A stretch of 61,648 bases of DNA from Lachnospiraceae bacterium (GCA_024692955.1 JAILLW010000082.1:1-61648); one strand, 5' to 3'. Shown: positions 7,661-18,246, counted from the stretch's first letter. Program-made: numbers and translations. Notes: generated from the sequence alone by a model not told the origin.

Positions 7661-9058
7661 ATGAAAAAGAAAACTACGATGATCCTGCTTTTGGTCGTGC
7701 TTGTCCTTGCTGCCGGCTGTTCTGGAAAGGCCGGAATACCGGCCGGAGACATACCGGTCAATACTACGGGAGAAAGTGACATGATCCAGAATCCGGATGA
7801 TCTTAAAGATGAAGTTGCCGATTCTTTTAAGGCCGGGGGAGAGACTGAAGACAGCACGCCCCCGATGGCTGAGGGGAAGGCCGAAGACAGCACAGCCCCG
7901 ATGGCTGAGGCAGAGACTGTACAGGAAGAGACTGAGTTTGAAAACGGCATCACGATCCCCGAGATTTCCATAAAGGATTTTGCCGTTCCGGATACGGAAG
8001 CGCTTCGTTTTGCGAACGGCCTCGGCGTCGGATGGAATCTCGGCAATACGTTTGATGCCTACCGTGACAGCAATTTCGGCGATGAGATGCTGCTGGAGAC
8101 TCACTGGCAGAGCGATATGACCACGAAGGAATTCATTCACTCCGTGAGAGAGAAGGGTTTCTCGTCGATCCGGATCCCGGTATCCTGGCACGATCATCTG
8201 TCCGAAGACCTGGAGATCTCGGAAGCGTGGATCTCCCGTGTGGATGAAGTGGTCGGCTGGGCCGTTGATGAAGGTCTCTATGTGATCATCAACATACATC
8301 ATGACAATCACCCGGAAGCAAACGGCTATTTTCCCGACAGTGTCCACAGGGAACAGTCCACACGCTATGTGAAAAGAATCTGGGAACAGGTTGCGGACCG
8401 CTTCAACAAATATGACGAACATGTCATCTTTGAGTCACTGAACGAGCCGAGACTTGTTGGAAATAAAGATGAGTGGTATCTGAATCCGGGAAGTAAAGAA
8501 GTCCGGGATTCGGTCGAATGCATCAACGAACTGAATCAGCTTTTCGTTGATACCGTCCGTGCCACCGGAGGGAATAACGCGGAACGCTATCTGATGGTTC
8601 CGGGCTATTGCGCTTCACCCGACGGCGTGCTCTCCGTTTTCTTCAAAATGCCGGAGGATCCCGCGAAAGACCGGCTGATGCTTTCCGTTCATGCTTATAC
8701 TCCTTACGATTTTGCACTGCAGAGCCCCGGGATCAAAGACTTTGATCCTGAAAAGAAGGAAAGCACCGGCGAGATCGATACCTTCCTCGGGAAACTGTAT
8801 ATGAAATACGTTATGAACGGGATCCCTGTCGTGGTAGGAGAGTTCGGTGCACAGAACAAGAACAATCTGCAGGCAAGGGTCGACTATGCAGCCTATTATG
8901 TACGGGCGGCGAGAGCACGCGGAATGGCCGTTATCTGGTGGGACAACAACAATTTCAACAGTGAAGGCGAGAAGTTCGGGATCCTCAGCAGAAAAAGCCC
9001 GGACAATTCGGTGAATGAAATCGTCGCGGCACTTATGAAATATGCCGTAAGGCCATGA
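7661..9058 (+). CDS. Secreted lipoprotein endoglucanase, glycoside hydrolase family 5
   Basis: The protein has 465 residues. The N terminus is a lipoprotein signal ending in VLAAGC, so the enzyme is probably anchored to the outer face of the membrane. A linker with an imperfect repeat of EDSTxPMAE (about 60-90) leads to a GH5 catalytic domain. Its motifs are GVGWNLGNTFDAY near the start, HHDNH, the acid/base Glu in ESLNEP (about E262), and the nucleophile Glu in VVVGEFGAQ (about E394), closed by IWWDNN. These fit a GH5 cellulase acting on beta-1,4-glucan or related hemicellulose. ATG 7661 follows GGAGAAAGGGG; the in-frame ATG at 7607 would put a long charged leader before the signal peptide. 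It is a single-gene unit, monocistronic by appearance. Confidence 0.93.
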   Translation: MKKKTTMILLLVVLVLAAGCSGKAGIPAGDIPVNTTGESDMIQNPDDLKDEVADSFKAGGETEDSTPPMAEGKAEDSTAPMAEAETVQEETEFENGITIPEISIKDFAVPDTEALRFANGLGVGWNLGNTFDAYRDSNFGDEMLLETHWQSDMTTKEFIHSVREKGFSSIRIPVSWHDHLSEDLEISEAWISRVDEVVGWAVDEGLYVIINIHHDNHPEANGYFPDSVHREQSTRYVKRIWEQVADRFNKYDEHVIFESLNEPRLVGNKDEWYLNPGSKEVRDSVECINELNQLFVDTVRATGGNNAERYLMVPGYCASPDGVLSVFFKMPEDPAKDRLMLSVHAYTPYDFALQSPGIKDFDPEKKESTGEIDTFLGKLYMKYVMNGIPVVVGEFGAQNKNNLQARVDYAAYYVRAARARGMAVIWWDNNNFNSEGEKFGILSRKSPDNSVNEIVAALMKYAVRP

Positions 9059-9117
9059 TAAAAGATTTTCGATAACAAGCCGTCCAACTCCGTAAAAGAA
9101 AGATGTAGGATGAGCAT

Positions 9118-11325
9118 ATGCATAAAGATATTCTGCAATCGAAGAAAACAAATGATCCGAATAGCGGGAAACATTTGGCTTTTCGGGTTGCTTTCTATGC
9201 CGCGGCGATCCTGATCAATTTTGTCCTTCCACGCACCGCTTCCCGTTTCGGCCTGCCTTTATATCTCGATAATGTAGGGACGCTTCTTGCGGCGATCCTC
9301 GGCGGCTACCTTCCGGGCATCGCGGTGGGTTATCTCAACAATATCATCAATATGCGTGGCAATCCGGGAAATGCTTACTATGTGGTCTTGAGTACTCTCA
9401 TTGCCGCGTTCGGTTCCTGGTTCGGTACAAGGGGCTGGTTTAAAAAGTTCGGGAAAGCCCTGCTCACAATTCCTGTCTTTGCCTTTATCGGAGGTGTGCT
9501 CGGTTCGATCCTGACCTACCTTCTGTACGGCTACGGAATGGGAGAGGGGATCTCGGCACCCTTTGCGAGAGCGCTCCTTGAAAACGGAACCTGGTCTGTC
9601 TTTCAGGCCCAGCTTATTTCCGACGTCGTGATCGATCTTATCGACAAGGGCATAACCGTAGTGCTTGTTTTCGTGATCCTGAAACTGATCCCGGAAGCAC
9701 TGAAGCCCGGCCTCTGGCTTACCGGCTGGCGACAGGCTCCGCTCTCGAATGAAGCACTCAAAGACGCGCGGAAAAACGATACGAGATCATTTTCCCTCAG
9801 GGGAAAGATCGTTACGATCATTTCCGCCATCATGTTTATGGTAGCTGTGGTTACAACCATGATCAGCTACATCCTCTATCAGAATTTCGCGAAGGAACAA
9901 TATATCTACAGTTGCAGGAGTGCCGCGAAACTTTCCGCGGATCTCATCGATCCGGACCGCGTGGAGGATTATCTTAAAATGTCCGACACGGATCCCGAAT
10001 ATCTGAGGATCCTGAAGGAACTCGAGGATTTGCGGAGCGGAAATCCAGATATCGAGTTCATTTATATCTATCAGTTCAGAGAGGACGGCGTCCATGTGCT
10101 CTTTGATCTGGATACCCCAGAGGTGAAGGCACAAAAGCCCGGGGATGTGATCCCGATGGAAGAATATCTCCTGGAATACCGCGACGATTTCTTTGAGGGA
10201 CGCAGGATCGAACCGATGCTGGATGAAACGATCTACGGGAAACTTCTCACCGTATTCGAGCCGGTATATGATTCGGCGGGGAACTGTGTCTGCTATGCCG
10301 GAGCGGATATCCGTGTGGAGGAAATCCGTCTTTCCAGCCTGAATTTTATGACCAAGGTATTTTCGCTCTTTATGGGCTTCTATATCTTTATCCTCGCGCT
10401 TTGCATCTGGCTTGTGGATTATCATCTGATCTATCCCATTGCCGCCATGACCATGTCAGCAAGGAAATTTGCCTATGACAGCGAAGAGGCGATTGATATC
10501 AGCGTGGCACGTCTGCAGCATCTTGACATATCCACGGGGGACGAGATCGAGAATCTTTATGAATCCCTTTCAAAAACCATTGCGTCCACGGTCGGCTATC
10601 TGGAGGATGTGGAGGCGAAGGGGCTGGAGATCGCCCATATGCAGCACGGGCTGATTTATGTTCTTGCGGATCTGGTGGAGAGCCGGGACAAGAATACCGG
10701 TGACCATGTCCGAAAAACGGCCGCCTATGTCAGACTCATTATGGAGAAGATGAAGGAAAAAGGTATGTATTCCGACATCCTGACAGATGATTACATGGCG
10801 GATGTTGAGAACTCCGCGCCGCTTCATGACGTCGGAAAGATCATGGTATCCGATGTCATTCTGAATAAACCCGGACGTCTGACAGACGAAGAGTTCGCGA
10901 TCATGAAAAGCCATACCACGGCCGGAAAGGAGATTATCCAGAGCGCGATGTCGCTCGTTTCCGACAGCGGCTATCTGAAGGAGGCGAAGAACCTCGCGAC
11001 TTATCATCATGAACGCTGGGACGGCTCCGGTTATCCTTCCGGGAAGAAAGGTGAGGAGATCCCGCTTTCCGCGAGGGTCATGGCAATAGCGGATGTCTTT
11101 GATGCTCTTGTCTCAAAGCGAAGCTACAAGGAACCGTTTTCGTTTGAAAAGGCGATGGATATCATCCGTGAGGGAGCGGGAAGCCAGTTTGATCCCACGA
11201 TAGCGGCGCTCTTTGCGGAAAATGCGGAGGAAGTACGGAAGATCGCGGCTGCTCATGAATCCATGCTGGGACAGGGAATCAGGAATTTCGAAGCCGGAGG
11301 TTCCGGGCAGGAAAAAAATGCTTGA
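9118..11325 (+). CDS. Membrane sensor with HAMP-like and HD-GYP domains
   Basis: The protein has 735 residues. The N-terminal 200 residues are a multi-helix membrane domain (YLDNVGTLLAAILGGYLPGI) resembling the integral-membrane part of some sensor and ECF-type substrate-binding proteins. A further TM (about 235-255), an extracytoplasmic Cache-like domain (about 265-400), a last TM (about 415-438) and a HAMP-like linker follow. The C-terminal HD-GYP domain is intact, with H570-D571 in APLHDVGK and H630-H631 in HHERWDGSGYPSG. It is predicted to cleave cyclic-di-GMP in response to an external or membrane-embedded ligand. ATG 9118 follows taggatgag. Its last codons contain the -35 box of the trp promoter. 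Confidence 0.88.
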   Translation: MHKDILQSKKTNDPNSGKHLAFRVAFYAAAILINFVLPRTASRFGLPLYLDNVGTLLAAILGGYLPGIAVGYLNNIINMRGNPGNAYYVVLSTLIAAFGSWFGTRGWFKKFGKALLTIPVFAFIGGVLGSILTYLLYGYGMGEGISAPFARALLENGTWSVFQAQLISDVVIDLIDKGITVVLVFVILKLIPEALKPGLWLTGWRQAPLSNEALKDARKNDTRSFSLRGKIVTIISAIMFMVAVVTTMISYILYQNFAKEQYIYSCRSAAKLSADLIDPDRVEDYLKMSDTDPEYLRILKELEDLRSGNPDIEFIYIYQFREDGVHVLFDLDTPEVKAQKPGDVIPMEEYLLEYRDDFFEGRRIEPMLDETIYGKLLTVFEPVYDSAGNCVCYAGADIRVEEIRLSSLNFMTKVFSLFMGFYIFILALCIWLVDYHLIYPIAAMTMSARKFAYDSEEAIDISVARLQHLDISTGDEIENLYESLSKTIASTVGYLEDVEAKGLEIAHMQHGLIYVLADLVESRDKNTGDHVRKTAAYVRLIMEKMKEKGMYSDILTDDYMADVENSAPLHDVGKIMVSDVILNKPGRLTDEEFAIMKSHTTAGKEIIQSAMSLVSDSGYLKEAKNLATYHHERWDGSGYPSGKKGEEIPLSARVMAIADVFDALVSKRSYKEPFSFEKAMDIIREGAGSQFDPTIAALFAENAEEVRKIAAAHESMLGQGIRNFEAGGSGQEKNA

Positions 11326-11351
11326 CAACCTTTTTATGCTGTGATTATAAT
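11322..11351 (+). promoter_or_regulatory. trp operon promoter
   Basis: TTGACA at 11322-11327 and TATAAT at 11346-11351 are separated by 18 bp. Both hexamers match the housekeeping consensus exactly. The -35 box overlaps the last codons of the upstream HD-GYP gene. Confidence 0.85.
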
Positions 11352-11357
11352 CCACTT

Positions 11358-11642
11358 AATTGAATGACACCAAACCGTTGATGAAGAGTGAGTAGTTTTC
11401 GGAGACGACGAAAAGAGAGCCGCAGGCGGTGGGATTGCGGTACGGACGGCCGGAAATGAATGGACTTCAGAGGGCGCGGAGGAACGGCGAAAGCCAAGTA
11501 TATCGTGACGTGAGGGCATACGTAAGTTGCCGGAGATATGATGGTATCTTGCTAAGCGCACAGAGTATCTGTGAAACAGGGTGGCACCGCGGATTAAATG
11601 ATTCGTCCCTGACAGTATGTTTATACTGTCAGGGTTTTTTTA
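11358..11642 (+). promoter_or_regulatory. T-box riboswitch leader (tRNA-Trp sensing) with terminator
   Basis: The leader has the T-box hallmarks. The stem I base region carries gatgaagagtgagtag (11380-11395). A candidate specifier TGG at 11461-11463, in gaatggacttc, is followed by a purine. The T-box sequence aacagggtggcaccgcgg lies at 11575-11592. A 12-bp terminator ccctgacagtat/atactgtcaggg (11607-11618 and 11623-11634) is followed by seven T. Uncharged tRNA-Trp would stabilise the antiterminator and open the trp operon. The TGG specifier agrees with the downstream genes; the exact stem I fold is my reading. Confidence 0.93.
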
Positions 11643-11730
11643 TGATAACAGGGAGTGCCGGGCACGAAGCAATTCGTATTATCATAAATAACCGGCGAAT
11701 TGCAAACAAGCAGCGGAAAGGGGAATGAGA

Positions 11731-13182
11731 ATGGAAATCGGGGAATTAAGGAAAATGAAGGAGGAGGGGATCTACCGTGTGGCACCGGTCTCGATCGAGA
11801 TGCTGTCCGATATGAGGACGCCGGTTCAGGTACTCCGTATCCTTCGGAATGTATCGGAGAAGGTATTTTTGCTCGAATCGGTGGAGAATCACAAGAACAG
11901 CGGGAGATATACCTTCCTCGGCTATGAGCCGAAGAGCGTGATCAGCTGTATGAACGGTTCTGTCATCGCGGACGGAAAAACAATCGGGACCGATCCCGTC
12001 CGGTATCTGAGGGATGTGCTTGATGCATACAAAAGCCCGAGGATCCGGGAGCTTCCGCCGTTTACGGGCGGGCTTGTAGGCTTTTTCTCCTATGACTTCA
12101 TAAAATATTCCGAACTGACCCTGAATCTTCATGATGAGGACAGGGAAGGCTTTCCGGATCTGGAACTGATGCTTTTTGACAAAGTGATCGCCTTTGATCA
12201 TTTCAGGCAGAAGATCGTCCTGATTGCAAATGTGATGCTGGATGACCCGGATAAGGGCTGTGAACAGGCCATGAAGGAACTGAACGATCTTGCGGACCTT
12301 ATCAAAAACGGCGAAATGAAAGAAGAGATCCCGGGAGAGGCAACGGGTGAATTCATACCGGACCTTTCTGAGGAGGAATTCGGAGATATGATCCTGAAAG
12401 CCAAGCATCATATCCGGGAAGGGGATATCTTCCAGATCGTATTGTCAAACCGTCTTTCCGCACCCTTCAGGGGATCGCTGCTTAATACCTACCGGATGTT
12501 AAGAACGATCAATCCCTCTCCCTATATGTTCTATATTCAAAACGGGGAGCGGGAGATCGCCGGGGCATCTCCGGAAACGCTGGTTAAGCTGAAGGACGGG
12601 ATCCTTCATACCTATCCTCTTGCGGGATCGAGAAGAAGGGGTGAGAGCGAAGAAGAAGACGAGGCGCTTGAAAAGGAGCTCTTAAAGGACGAAAAGGAAC
12701 TTGCGGAACACAATATGCTCGTGGACCTCGGCAGAAACGATCTTGGAAAGATCTCAGAATTCGGAACGGTAGAGGTTGATAAACTGAGGTGCGTGGAACG
12801 CTATTCCCATGTGATGCATATCGCCTCTTCCGTAAAGGGAAAGATCCGGGACAATGAGGATTCCCTCTCGGCGATAAGCGCGGTGCTCCCCGCCGGTACC
12901 CTGTCAGGAGCACCGAAGATAAGAGCCTGCGAACTCATTGATGAACTGGAGGGAAATCGAAGGGGAATCTACGGAGGGGCCATCGGTTATCTTGACTTCG
13001 CCGGGGATATGGATACCTGCATCGCGATCAGGATCGCCTATAAGGATCGCGGAACGGTTTATGCAAGGAGCGGGGCAGGGATCGTGGCGGATTCGGATCC
13101 GGTATCGGAATACAAAGAGACGCTGAATAAGGCAAACGCGGTGGTTGACGCGATCAGACGCTCGAAGGAGGTGGAAGCATGA
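11731..13182 (+). CDS. trpE: Anthranilate synthase component I
   Basis: TrpE (about 483 residues) converts chorismate plus ammonia from TrpG to anthranilate, the first step of tryptophan synthesis. The N-terminal allosteric segment contains the LLES tryptophan-feedback motif (VFLLESVENHKNSGRYTF). The C-terminal chorismate-binding domain shows the family signatures DIFQIVLSNR, ASPETLVKL, LVDLGRNDLGKI and LPAGTLSGAPKIRA. I prefer ATG 11731 because GGGG lies 7 bases upstream; ATG 11725 is almost on top of that site. The gene is under T-box control and overlaps trpG as ATGA. Confidence 0.96.
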   Translation: MEIGELRKMKEEGIYRVAPVSIEMLSDMRTPVQVLRILRNVSEKVFLLESVENHKNSGRYTFLGYEPKSVISCMNGSVIADGKTIGTDPVRYLRDVLDAYKSPRIRELPPFTGGLVGFFSYDFIKYSELTLNLHDEDREGFPDLELMLFDKVIAFDHFRQKIVLIANVMLDDPDKGCEQAMKELNDLADLIKNGEMKEEIPGEATGEFIPDLSEEEFGDMILKAKHHIREGDIFQIVLSNRLSAPFRGSLLNTYRMLRTINPSPYMFYIQNGEREIAGASPETLVKLKDGILHTYPLAGSRRRGESEEEDEALEKELLKDEKELAEHNMLVDLGRNDLGKISEFGTVEVDKLRCVERYSHVMHIASSVKGKIRDNEDSLSAISAVLPAGTLSGAPKIRACELIDELEGNRRGIYGGAIGYLDFAGDMDTCIAIRIAYKDRGTVYARSGAGIVADSDPVSEYKETLNKANAVVDAIRRSKEVEA

Positions 13183-13766
13183 TCATCCTTATCGATAATT
13201 ATGACAGCTTTTCCTATAATCTTTTTCAGCTCATAGGATCCATCGATCCGGATATCAGGGTGATCCGGAATGATGATATGACAAGCGAAGAAGTCCTTGC
13301 GATGAAGCCCCGGGCCCTGATCCTTTCCCCCGGACCGGGACGCCCGGAAAATGCCGGGATCTGCGTTGACCTTATCCGAAAGGCGAAGGGAACGGTGCCG
13401 ATCCTCGGTGTCTGCCTCGGACATCAGGCAATCGCCCTTGCTTACGGCGCCAAAGTGACTTACGCGAAGGAACTTATGCACGGGAAATCATCCGAAGCAA
13501 AGCTTGACACATCCTCGCCGGTCTTCCGGGATCTGCCGGAGAGGATCAGCGTCGCAAGGTATCATTCCCTCGCGGCCGATGCGGACACATTTCCCGGGGA
13601 ACTCAGGGTAACGGCCCGTACCGATGACGGGGAAGTGATGGCGATAAGCCACAGGGAATATCCGGTCTTCGGGCTCCAGTTTCATCCGGAATCGATCCTG
13701 ACACCGGAGGGGAAAAATATAGTAAACAATTTTCTGATGTATGTAAAAGGAGGAACGGAAAAATGA
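13179..13766 (+). CDS. trpG: Anthranilate synthase component II (glutamine amidotransferase)
   Basis: This 195-residue class I glutamine amidotransferase supplies ammonia to TrpE. The catalytic Cys is in [11 protein letters not shown], and the His-Glu pair is in [14 protein letters not shown]. The N-terminal [11 protein letters not shown] is typical of TrpG/PabA. It is a stand-alone subunit not fused to TrpD, and overlaps both neighbours by the ATGA arrangement. It could in principle also serve PabB. Confidence 0.95.
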   Translation: MIILIDNYDSFSYNLFQLIGSIDPDIRVIRNDDMTSEEVLAMKPRALILSPGPGRPENAGICVDLIRKAKGTVPILGVCLGHQAIALAYGAKVTYAKELMHGKSSEAKLDTSSPVFRDLPERISVARYHSLAADADTFPGELRVTARTDDGEVMAISHREYPVFGLQFHPESILTPEGKNIVNNFLMYVKGGTEK

Positions 13767-14785
13767 TCAAAGAAGCAATCGTAAAGATCGTGGACAAACA
13801 GGATCTTACCTATGAGGAGGCTTACGCCGTGATGAATGAGATCATGAGCGGACTTACCTCTCCGACACAGAACGCTGCGTTTCTTGCGGCTTTATCCACG
13901 AAATCCGCAAAAGCGGAGACCACGGATGAGATCGCGGGATGCGCGGCGGCCATGCGCGAGCACGCGCTCAAAGTACCGTATGAAGGGGATGTGCTTGAAA
14001 TCGTCGGAACCGGCGGCGACAAGTCCAATAGCTTTAATATTTCGACGACTTCCGCTTTCGTGATCGCAGCTTCCGGGATCAAGGTCGGAAAACACGGGAA
14101 CCGCGCGGCTTCTTCAAAATCGGGCGCGGCAGACTGTTTAGAGGCGCTCGGGATGAACATCGACCTCACGCCGGAACAGTGCGTTAAGCTCCTTGATGAG
14201 ACCGGTTTCTGCTTTTTCTTCGCACAGAAGTATCATACCTCGATGAAATATGTCGGAAGCATCCGGAAGGAACTGGGATTCCGTACGGTGTTCAATATCC
14301 TCGGGCCTCTGACGAATCCGGTATCCCCGAATATGCAGATCCTCGGCGTATATGATGAGTATCTGGTAGAGCCGCTCGCCAGAGTTCTAAACAGCCTCGG
14401 CGTAAAGCGCGGCATGGTCGTATACGGACAGGCGAAGCTCGATGAGATCTCCGCAGTGTCTCCGACGACGATCTGTGAGTTCAACAACGGTGAATACAAA
14501 ACCTATGTGATCACACCCGAGGATTTCGGGCTTACGACCGGTAATATGGAAAGCCTGGTCGGCGGAACTCCTCAGGATAACGCGAACATCACGAAGCTGA
14601 TCCTTCAGGGGATCGAAGGCGGAACGAGGAGAAACGCGGTGCTCCTTAATGCGGGCGCGGCGATCTACATCGGCGGAAAGGCACCGACTTTCGAAGAAGG
14701 TGTAAAGGAAGCGGCCAGACTAATCGACGAAGGGATCGCGGCAAAGAAGATGAACGAAGTGATCGAGGCGAGCAGGCGCGTATGA
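13763..14785 (+). CDS. trpD: Anthranilate phosphoribosyltransferase
   Basis: This 340-residue enzyme joins anthranilate to PRPP. The glycine-rich PRPP site [14 protein letters not shown] (about 75-88) and the [21 protein letters not shown] segment define the family. Length and domain content are standard. It starts at ATG 13763 overlapping the trpG stop, preceded by aaaaggagg inside trpG. The stop overlaps trpC. Confidence 0.96.
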   Translation: MIKEAIVKIVDKQDLTYEEAYAVMNEIMSGLTSPTQNAAFLAALSTKSAKAETTDEIAGCAAAMREHALKVPYEGDVLEIVGTGGDKSNSFNISTTSAFVIAASGIKVGKHGNRAASSKSGAADCLEALGMNIDLTPEQCVKLLDETGFCFFFAQKYHTSMKYVGSIRKELGFRTVFNILGPLTNPVSPNMQILGVYDEYLVEPLARVLNSLGVKRGMVVYGQAKLDEISAVSPTTICEFNNGEYKTYVITPEDFGLTTGNMESLVGGTPQDNANITKLILQGIEGGTRRNAVLLNAGAAIYIGGKAPTFEEGVKEAARLIDEGIAAKKMNEVIEASRRV

Positions 14786-15579
14786 ATATCCTTGGTGAAC
14801 TCGCCGAAAGCGCGAGAAAAAGAACGGATGCAAATAAAGTAAAAAAGCCCTTGAACGAGATCCGGAAGGAAGCAGTATCGGCGCTTGAAGGGAATGAAAA
14901 AGGAGCCGCTTTTCCGTTTGAAGAGGCACTTCGAAAAGAAGAGATCGCTTTTATCTGTGAATGCAAAAAGGCTTCTCCTTCGAAAGGGATGATCGCAGAG
15001 GATTTTCCTTATGTTCGGATCGCGAAGGAATATGAAGAAGCAGGCGCATCCTGTATATCCGTCCTTACGGAGCCGACGAGGTTTCTCGGAGAAGACAGGT
15101 ATCTTTCCGAGATCGCATCAAATGTCAGGATCCCCTGTCTCAGAAAGGATTTTACCGTGGATCCCTATATGATCTACGAAGCCTCGCTCCTTGGGGCTTC
15201 CGCGATTCTTTTAATCGTATCCCTCCTTTCATCGGAAGAACTCCGGGAATACCTTTCGATATGCGATGAACTCGGCCTTTCCGCTCTTTTTGAAGCGCAT
15301 GACGAAAAGGAAATCGAAACCGCCCTGAATGCGGGCGCGAGGATCGTCGGCGTAAACAACCGGAATCTGAAAGATTTTACGGTGGATATTGAAAACTCGC
15401 TCCGGTTAAGGGAAAATGTACCCGGAGAGATCCTCTTTGTCGCGGAGAGCGGGATCCGCACCGCGGAAGACATCCGAGAACTTTCAACGCACGGTGTGAA
15501 CGCGGTACTGATCGGAGAGAGTCTCATGCGCGCGAAAGATAAAAAAGCAATGCTTTCCGAGCTGCGGAGGCTTTTATGA
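14782..15579 (+). CDS. trpC: Indole-3-glycerol-phosphate synthase
   Basis: This is a 265-residue TIM barrel. The catalytic-site motif [11 protein letters not shown] appears at about 54-64, with [23 protein letters not shown] and the C-terminal phosphate-binding [10 protein letters not shown] and [10 protein letters not shown] segments. It converts carboxyphenylamino-deoxyribulose phosphate to indole-glycerol phosphate. It is not fused to TrpF, and overlaps trpD and trpF by ATGA. Confidence 0.96.
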   Translation: MNILGELAESARKRTDANKVKKPLNEIRKEAVSALEGNEKGAAFPFEEALRKEEIAFICECKKASPSKGMIAEDFPYVRIAKEYEEAGASCISVLTEPTRFLGEDRYLSEIASNVRIPCLRKDFTVDPYMIYEASLLGASAILLIVSLLSSEELREYLSICDELGLSALFEAHDEKEIETALNAGARIVGVNNRNLKDFTVDIENSLRLRENVPGEILFVAESGIRTAEDIRELSTHGVNAVLIGESLMRAKDKKAMLSELRRLL

Positions 15580-16202
15580 AAAGAATCGATATGCCGAAGA
15601 TAAAATTCTGCGGAATACGGACGCTTAAGGACGTTCGATCCGTAAATGAGATCCGTCCGGATTATGTCGGATTCGTCTTTGCTCCGGGAAGGAAGAGGAC
15701 GATCGGGATCGAAGAGGCGGCGAAACTTAAGGCTTCGCTCGATCCATCGATCCGTACGGTCGGCGTATTTGTCGATGAAGATCCCGAAAACGTGGCGGCG
15801 ATCCATAATACCGGGATCATCGACATCGCCCAGCTACACGGAGAAGAAGATGAGGTTTACATAACAAACCTTCGAAAGATCGCGCCGAACCTTAAGATCA
15901 TGAAAGCCTTTGTGATCAAAAGTGACAAAGATGTCATTTCGGCAGAGGGAAGCAGCGCGGATATGGTCCTTCTCGACAGCGGAAAAGGAAGCGGCAAGAC
16001 CTTCGACCTTTCGCTTATCCGGGACTTTCAAAGGCCGTTTTTCCTGGCGGGAGGATTGAGCCCGGAAAACATTGAAGAAAGAATCTTAGAGGCACCGGAT
16101 ACGCTTTGGGGGCTCGATGTAAGCTCCGGGATCGAAACGGATGGAGAAAAGGATCCGGAGAAGATGAAGGCTTTTATGAAGAACGCCAAAAAGGCAATAT
16201 GA
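15576..16202 (+). CDS. trpF: Phosphoribosylanthranilate isomerase
   Basis: This 208-residue TIM barrel isomerises phosphoribosylanthranilate. The N-terminal KFCGIRTLKDV contains the catalytic Cys. Other family segments are PDYVGFVFAPGRKRTI, IAQLHGEEDE, LLDSGKGSGKTFD and LAGGLSPENI. Start ATG 15576 overlaps the trpC stop. A second in-frame ATG eight codons later could also serve. A 45-bp gap with its own RBS separates it from trpB. Confidence 0.95.
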   Translation: MKRIDMPKIKFCGIRTLKDVRSVNEIRPDYVGFVFAPGRKRTIGIEEAAKLKASLDPSIRTVGVFVDEDPENVAAIHNTGIIDIAQLHGEEDEVYITNLRKIAPNLKIMKAFVIKSDKDVISAEGSSADMVLLDSGKGSGKTFDLSLIRDFQRPFFLAGGLSPENIEERILEAPDTLWGLDVSSGIETDGEKDPEKMKAFMKNAKKAI

Positions 16203-16247
16203 CGACAGACAGTAACAAATGAAACGGGATGAAAAGGAGTGAAGATC

Positions 16248-17432
16248 ATGAGCAGAGGAAGATTTGGAGTCCACGGCGGTCAGTACATTCCGGAAACGCT
16301 GATGAATGCGGTAACGGAACTGGAAGAAGCCTATGAGCATTTCAAAGCGGATCCGGAGTTTCAAAAAGAACTCAGCGCTTTGCTGAATGAATATGCGGGC
16401 AGACCGAGCAGACTCTATTATGCGGAAAAGATGACAAGGGATCTTACCGGACCGAAGATCTATCTGAAAAGAGAGGATCTGAATCATACCGGATCTCACA
16501 AGATCAACAATGTGCTCGGTCAGGCGCTTCTCGCAAAGAAAATGGGAAAGACACGGCTGATCGCGGAGACCGGAGCCGGGCAGCACGGTGTCGCGACCGC
16601 AACCGCGGCGGCCCTCATGGATATGGAATGTGTCGTATTCATGGGAGAAGAGGATACGAAGCGCCAGGCGCTCAATGTCTACCGTATGAGGCTTCTCGGT
16701 GCAACCGTGATCCCCGTGAAGACCGGGACGCGTACGCTGAAGGATGCGGTATCCGAGGCGATGCGGGAGTGGACGACCAGGATCGAGGACACTCATTACT
16801 GTCTGGGCTCCGTGATGGGCCCCCATCCTTTTCCGACGATCGTACGTGATTTTCAGGCTGTGATCTCAAAGGAGATCCGTGAAGAGATCCTGCAGAGGGA
16901 AGGGCGTCTTCCGAATGCGGTGCTTGCCTGCGTGGGAGGCGGTTCAAACGCGATCGGAAGCTTCTATCACTGCATTCCGGATGAAGGGGTAAGGCTCATC
17001 GGCTGTGAAGCCGCGGGACGCGGGATCGACACATTCGAGACGGCAGCTACGGTAAATACCGGAAGGATCGGGATCTTCCACGGGATGAAATCCTATTTCT
17101 GCCAGGACAAATACGGTCAGATCGCGCCGGTCTATTCGATCAGCGCGGGACTCGACTATCCGGGAGTTGGACCGGAGCACGCGAATCTGCACGACACCGG
17201 ACGCGCGGAATATGTTCCGGTCACGGATGATGAAGCGGTGGAAGCGTTTGAGTATCTCTCAAGGACTGAAGGGATCATTCCGGCGATCGAGTCGGCGCAT
17301 GCCGTAGCACATGCGAGAAAGATCGCGAAGGAATTTACGAAGGACCAGATCATCGTGATCACGATCTCCGGACGGGGAGACAAAGACTGTGCGGCGATCG
17401 CCCGTTACAGAGGGGAGGACATCAATGAGTAG
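16248..17432 (+). CDS. trpB: Tryptophan synthase beta chain
   Basis: This 394-residue PLP enzyme condenses indole with serine. The PLP lysine is in [11 protein letters not shown]. The phosphate loop is [13 protein letters not shown], and the substrate-site segment is [20 protein letters not shown] 16248 lies 9 bases after AAAAGGAG; a GTG at 16239 would abut the RBS, so it is less likely. The last 8 bases overlap trpA. Confidence 0.97.
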   Translation: MSRGRFGVHGGQYIPETLMNAVTELEEAYEHFKADPEFQKELSALLNEYAGRPSRLYYAEKMTRDLTGPKIYLKREDLNHTGSHKINNVLGQALLAKKMGKTRLIAETGAGQHGVATATAAALMDMECVVFMGEEDTKRQALNVYRMRLLGATVIPVKTGTRTLKDAVSEAMREWTTRIEDTHYCLGSVMGPHPFPTIVRDFQAVISKEIREEILQREGRLPNAVLACVGGGSNAIGSFYHCIPDEGVRLIGCEAAGRGIDTFETAATVNTGRIGIFHGMKSYFCQDKYGQIAPVYSISAGLDYPGVGPEHANLHDTGRAEYVPVTDDEAVEAFEYLSRTEGIIPAIESAHAVAHARKIAKEFTKDQIIVITISGRGDKDCAAIARYRGEDINE

Positions 17433-18189
17433 GCTAAGCGAAGCATTTCAGAATAAAAAGGCATTCATTCCGTTCATTACCTGCGGAGACGGAGGATTGG
17501 ATCTTACGAAGAAGATCGTGAAGGAGATGGTGGATGCGGGAGCTTCGATCATCGAACTCGGGATCCCGTTTTCCGATCCGACCGCGGAAGGACCGGTCAT
17601 CCAGGAGGCGAACATCCGGGCGCTTTCAGCGGGGACGACAACGGACAGGATCTTTGATATGGTGGCGGAGCTTCGGAAGGAAGTTGACGTGCCGCTTGTG
17701 TTTATGACCTATGCGAACGTGGTATTCAGCTACGGAACCGAGAAATTCCTTTCCCGCGCGGAAGAGGTCGGGATGGACGGAATTATCCTTCCGGATGTTC
17801 CCTTCGAGGAGAAAGAAGAATTTGCTCCGGCCTGCAGGAAGCACGGGATTGATTTCATCTCGCTCATCGCGCCGACGTCAAAAGACCGGATCGCCATGAT
17901 CGCAAAAGAGGCAGAAGGATTCATCTATCTCGTATCAAGCCTTGGGGTTACCGGTGTTAGAAGTTCCATCACGACGGATCTTTCCTCGATCGTTTCTGTG
18001 ATCCGTGAAAACACATCCGTTCCCTGCGCGGTCGGCTTCGGTATCTCGACTCCCGAACAGGCCCATGCCATGTATGAGATCGCAGACGGCGCGATCGTCG
18101 GATCTGCGATCGTTAAGCTCATCGCCGCGCACGGGGAGAATGCGCCGAAGATCGTCGGAGATTTCGTACGGTCGATGGTAAACCCGTGA
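17425..18189 (+). CDS. trpA: Tryptophan synthase alpha chain
   Basis: This 254-residue TIM barrel cleaves indole-glycerol phosphate and channels indole to TrpB. The catalytic Glu is in [18 protein letters not shown], and the phosphate site GVTGVRSS and C-terminal VGFGIS are present. ATG 17425 lies within the trpB end, with GGGGAGG upstream. It is the last trp gene. No terminator is seen before the glnN promoter, so some read-through into the glnN leader is possible. Confidence 0.96.
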   Translation: MSRLSEAFQNKKAFIPFITCGDGGLDLTKKIVKEMVDAGASIIELGIPFSDPTAEGPVIQEANIRALSAGTTTDRIFDMVAELRKEVDVPLVFMTYANVVFSYGTEKFLSRAEEVGMDGIILPDVPFEEKEEFAPACRKHGIDFISLIAPTSKDRIAMIAKEAEGFIYLVSSLGVTGVRSSITTDLSSIVSVIRENTSVPCAVGFGISTPEQAHAMYEIADGAIVGSAIVKLIAAHGENAPKIVGDFVRSMVNP

Positions 18190-18217
18190 CGGAAAGATGA
18201 TTTAAAAAAATTTCCGC

Positions 18218-18246
18218 TTGACATTTCGAAAAAACCGTCGTATGTT
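18218..18246 (+). promoter_or_regulatory. glnN promoter
   Basis: TTGACA (18218-18223), a 17-bp spacer, then TATGTT (18241-18246). An inverted repeat cttgacat/atgttaag (18217-18224 and 18242-18249) covers both boxes and could be an operator. Confidence 0.65.
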
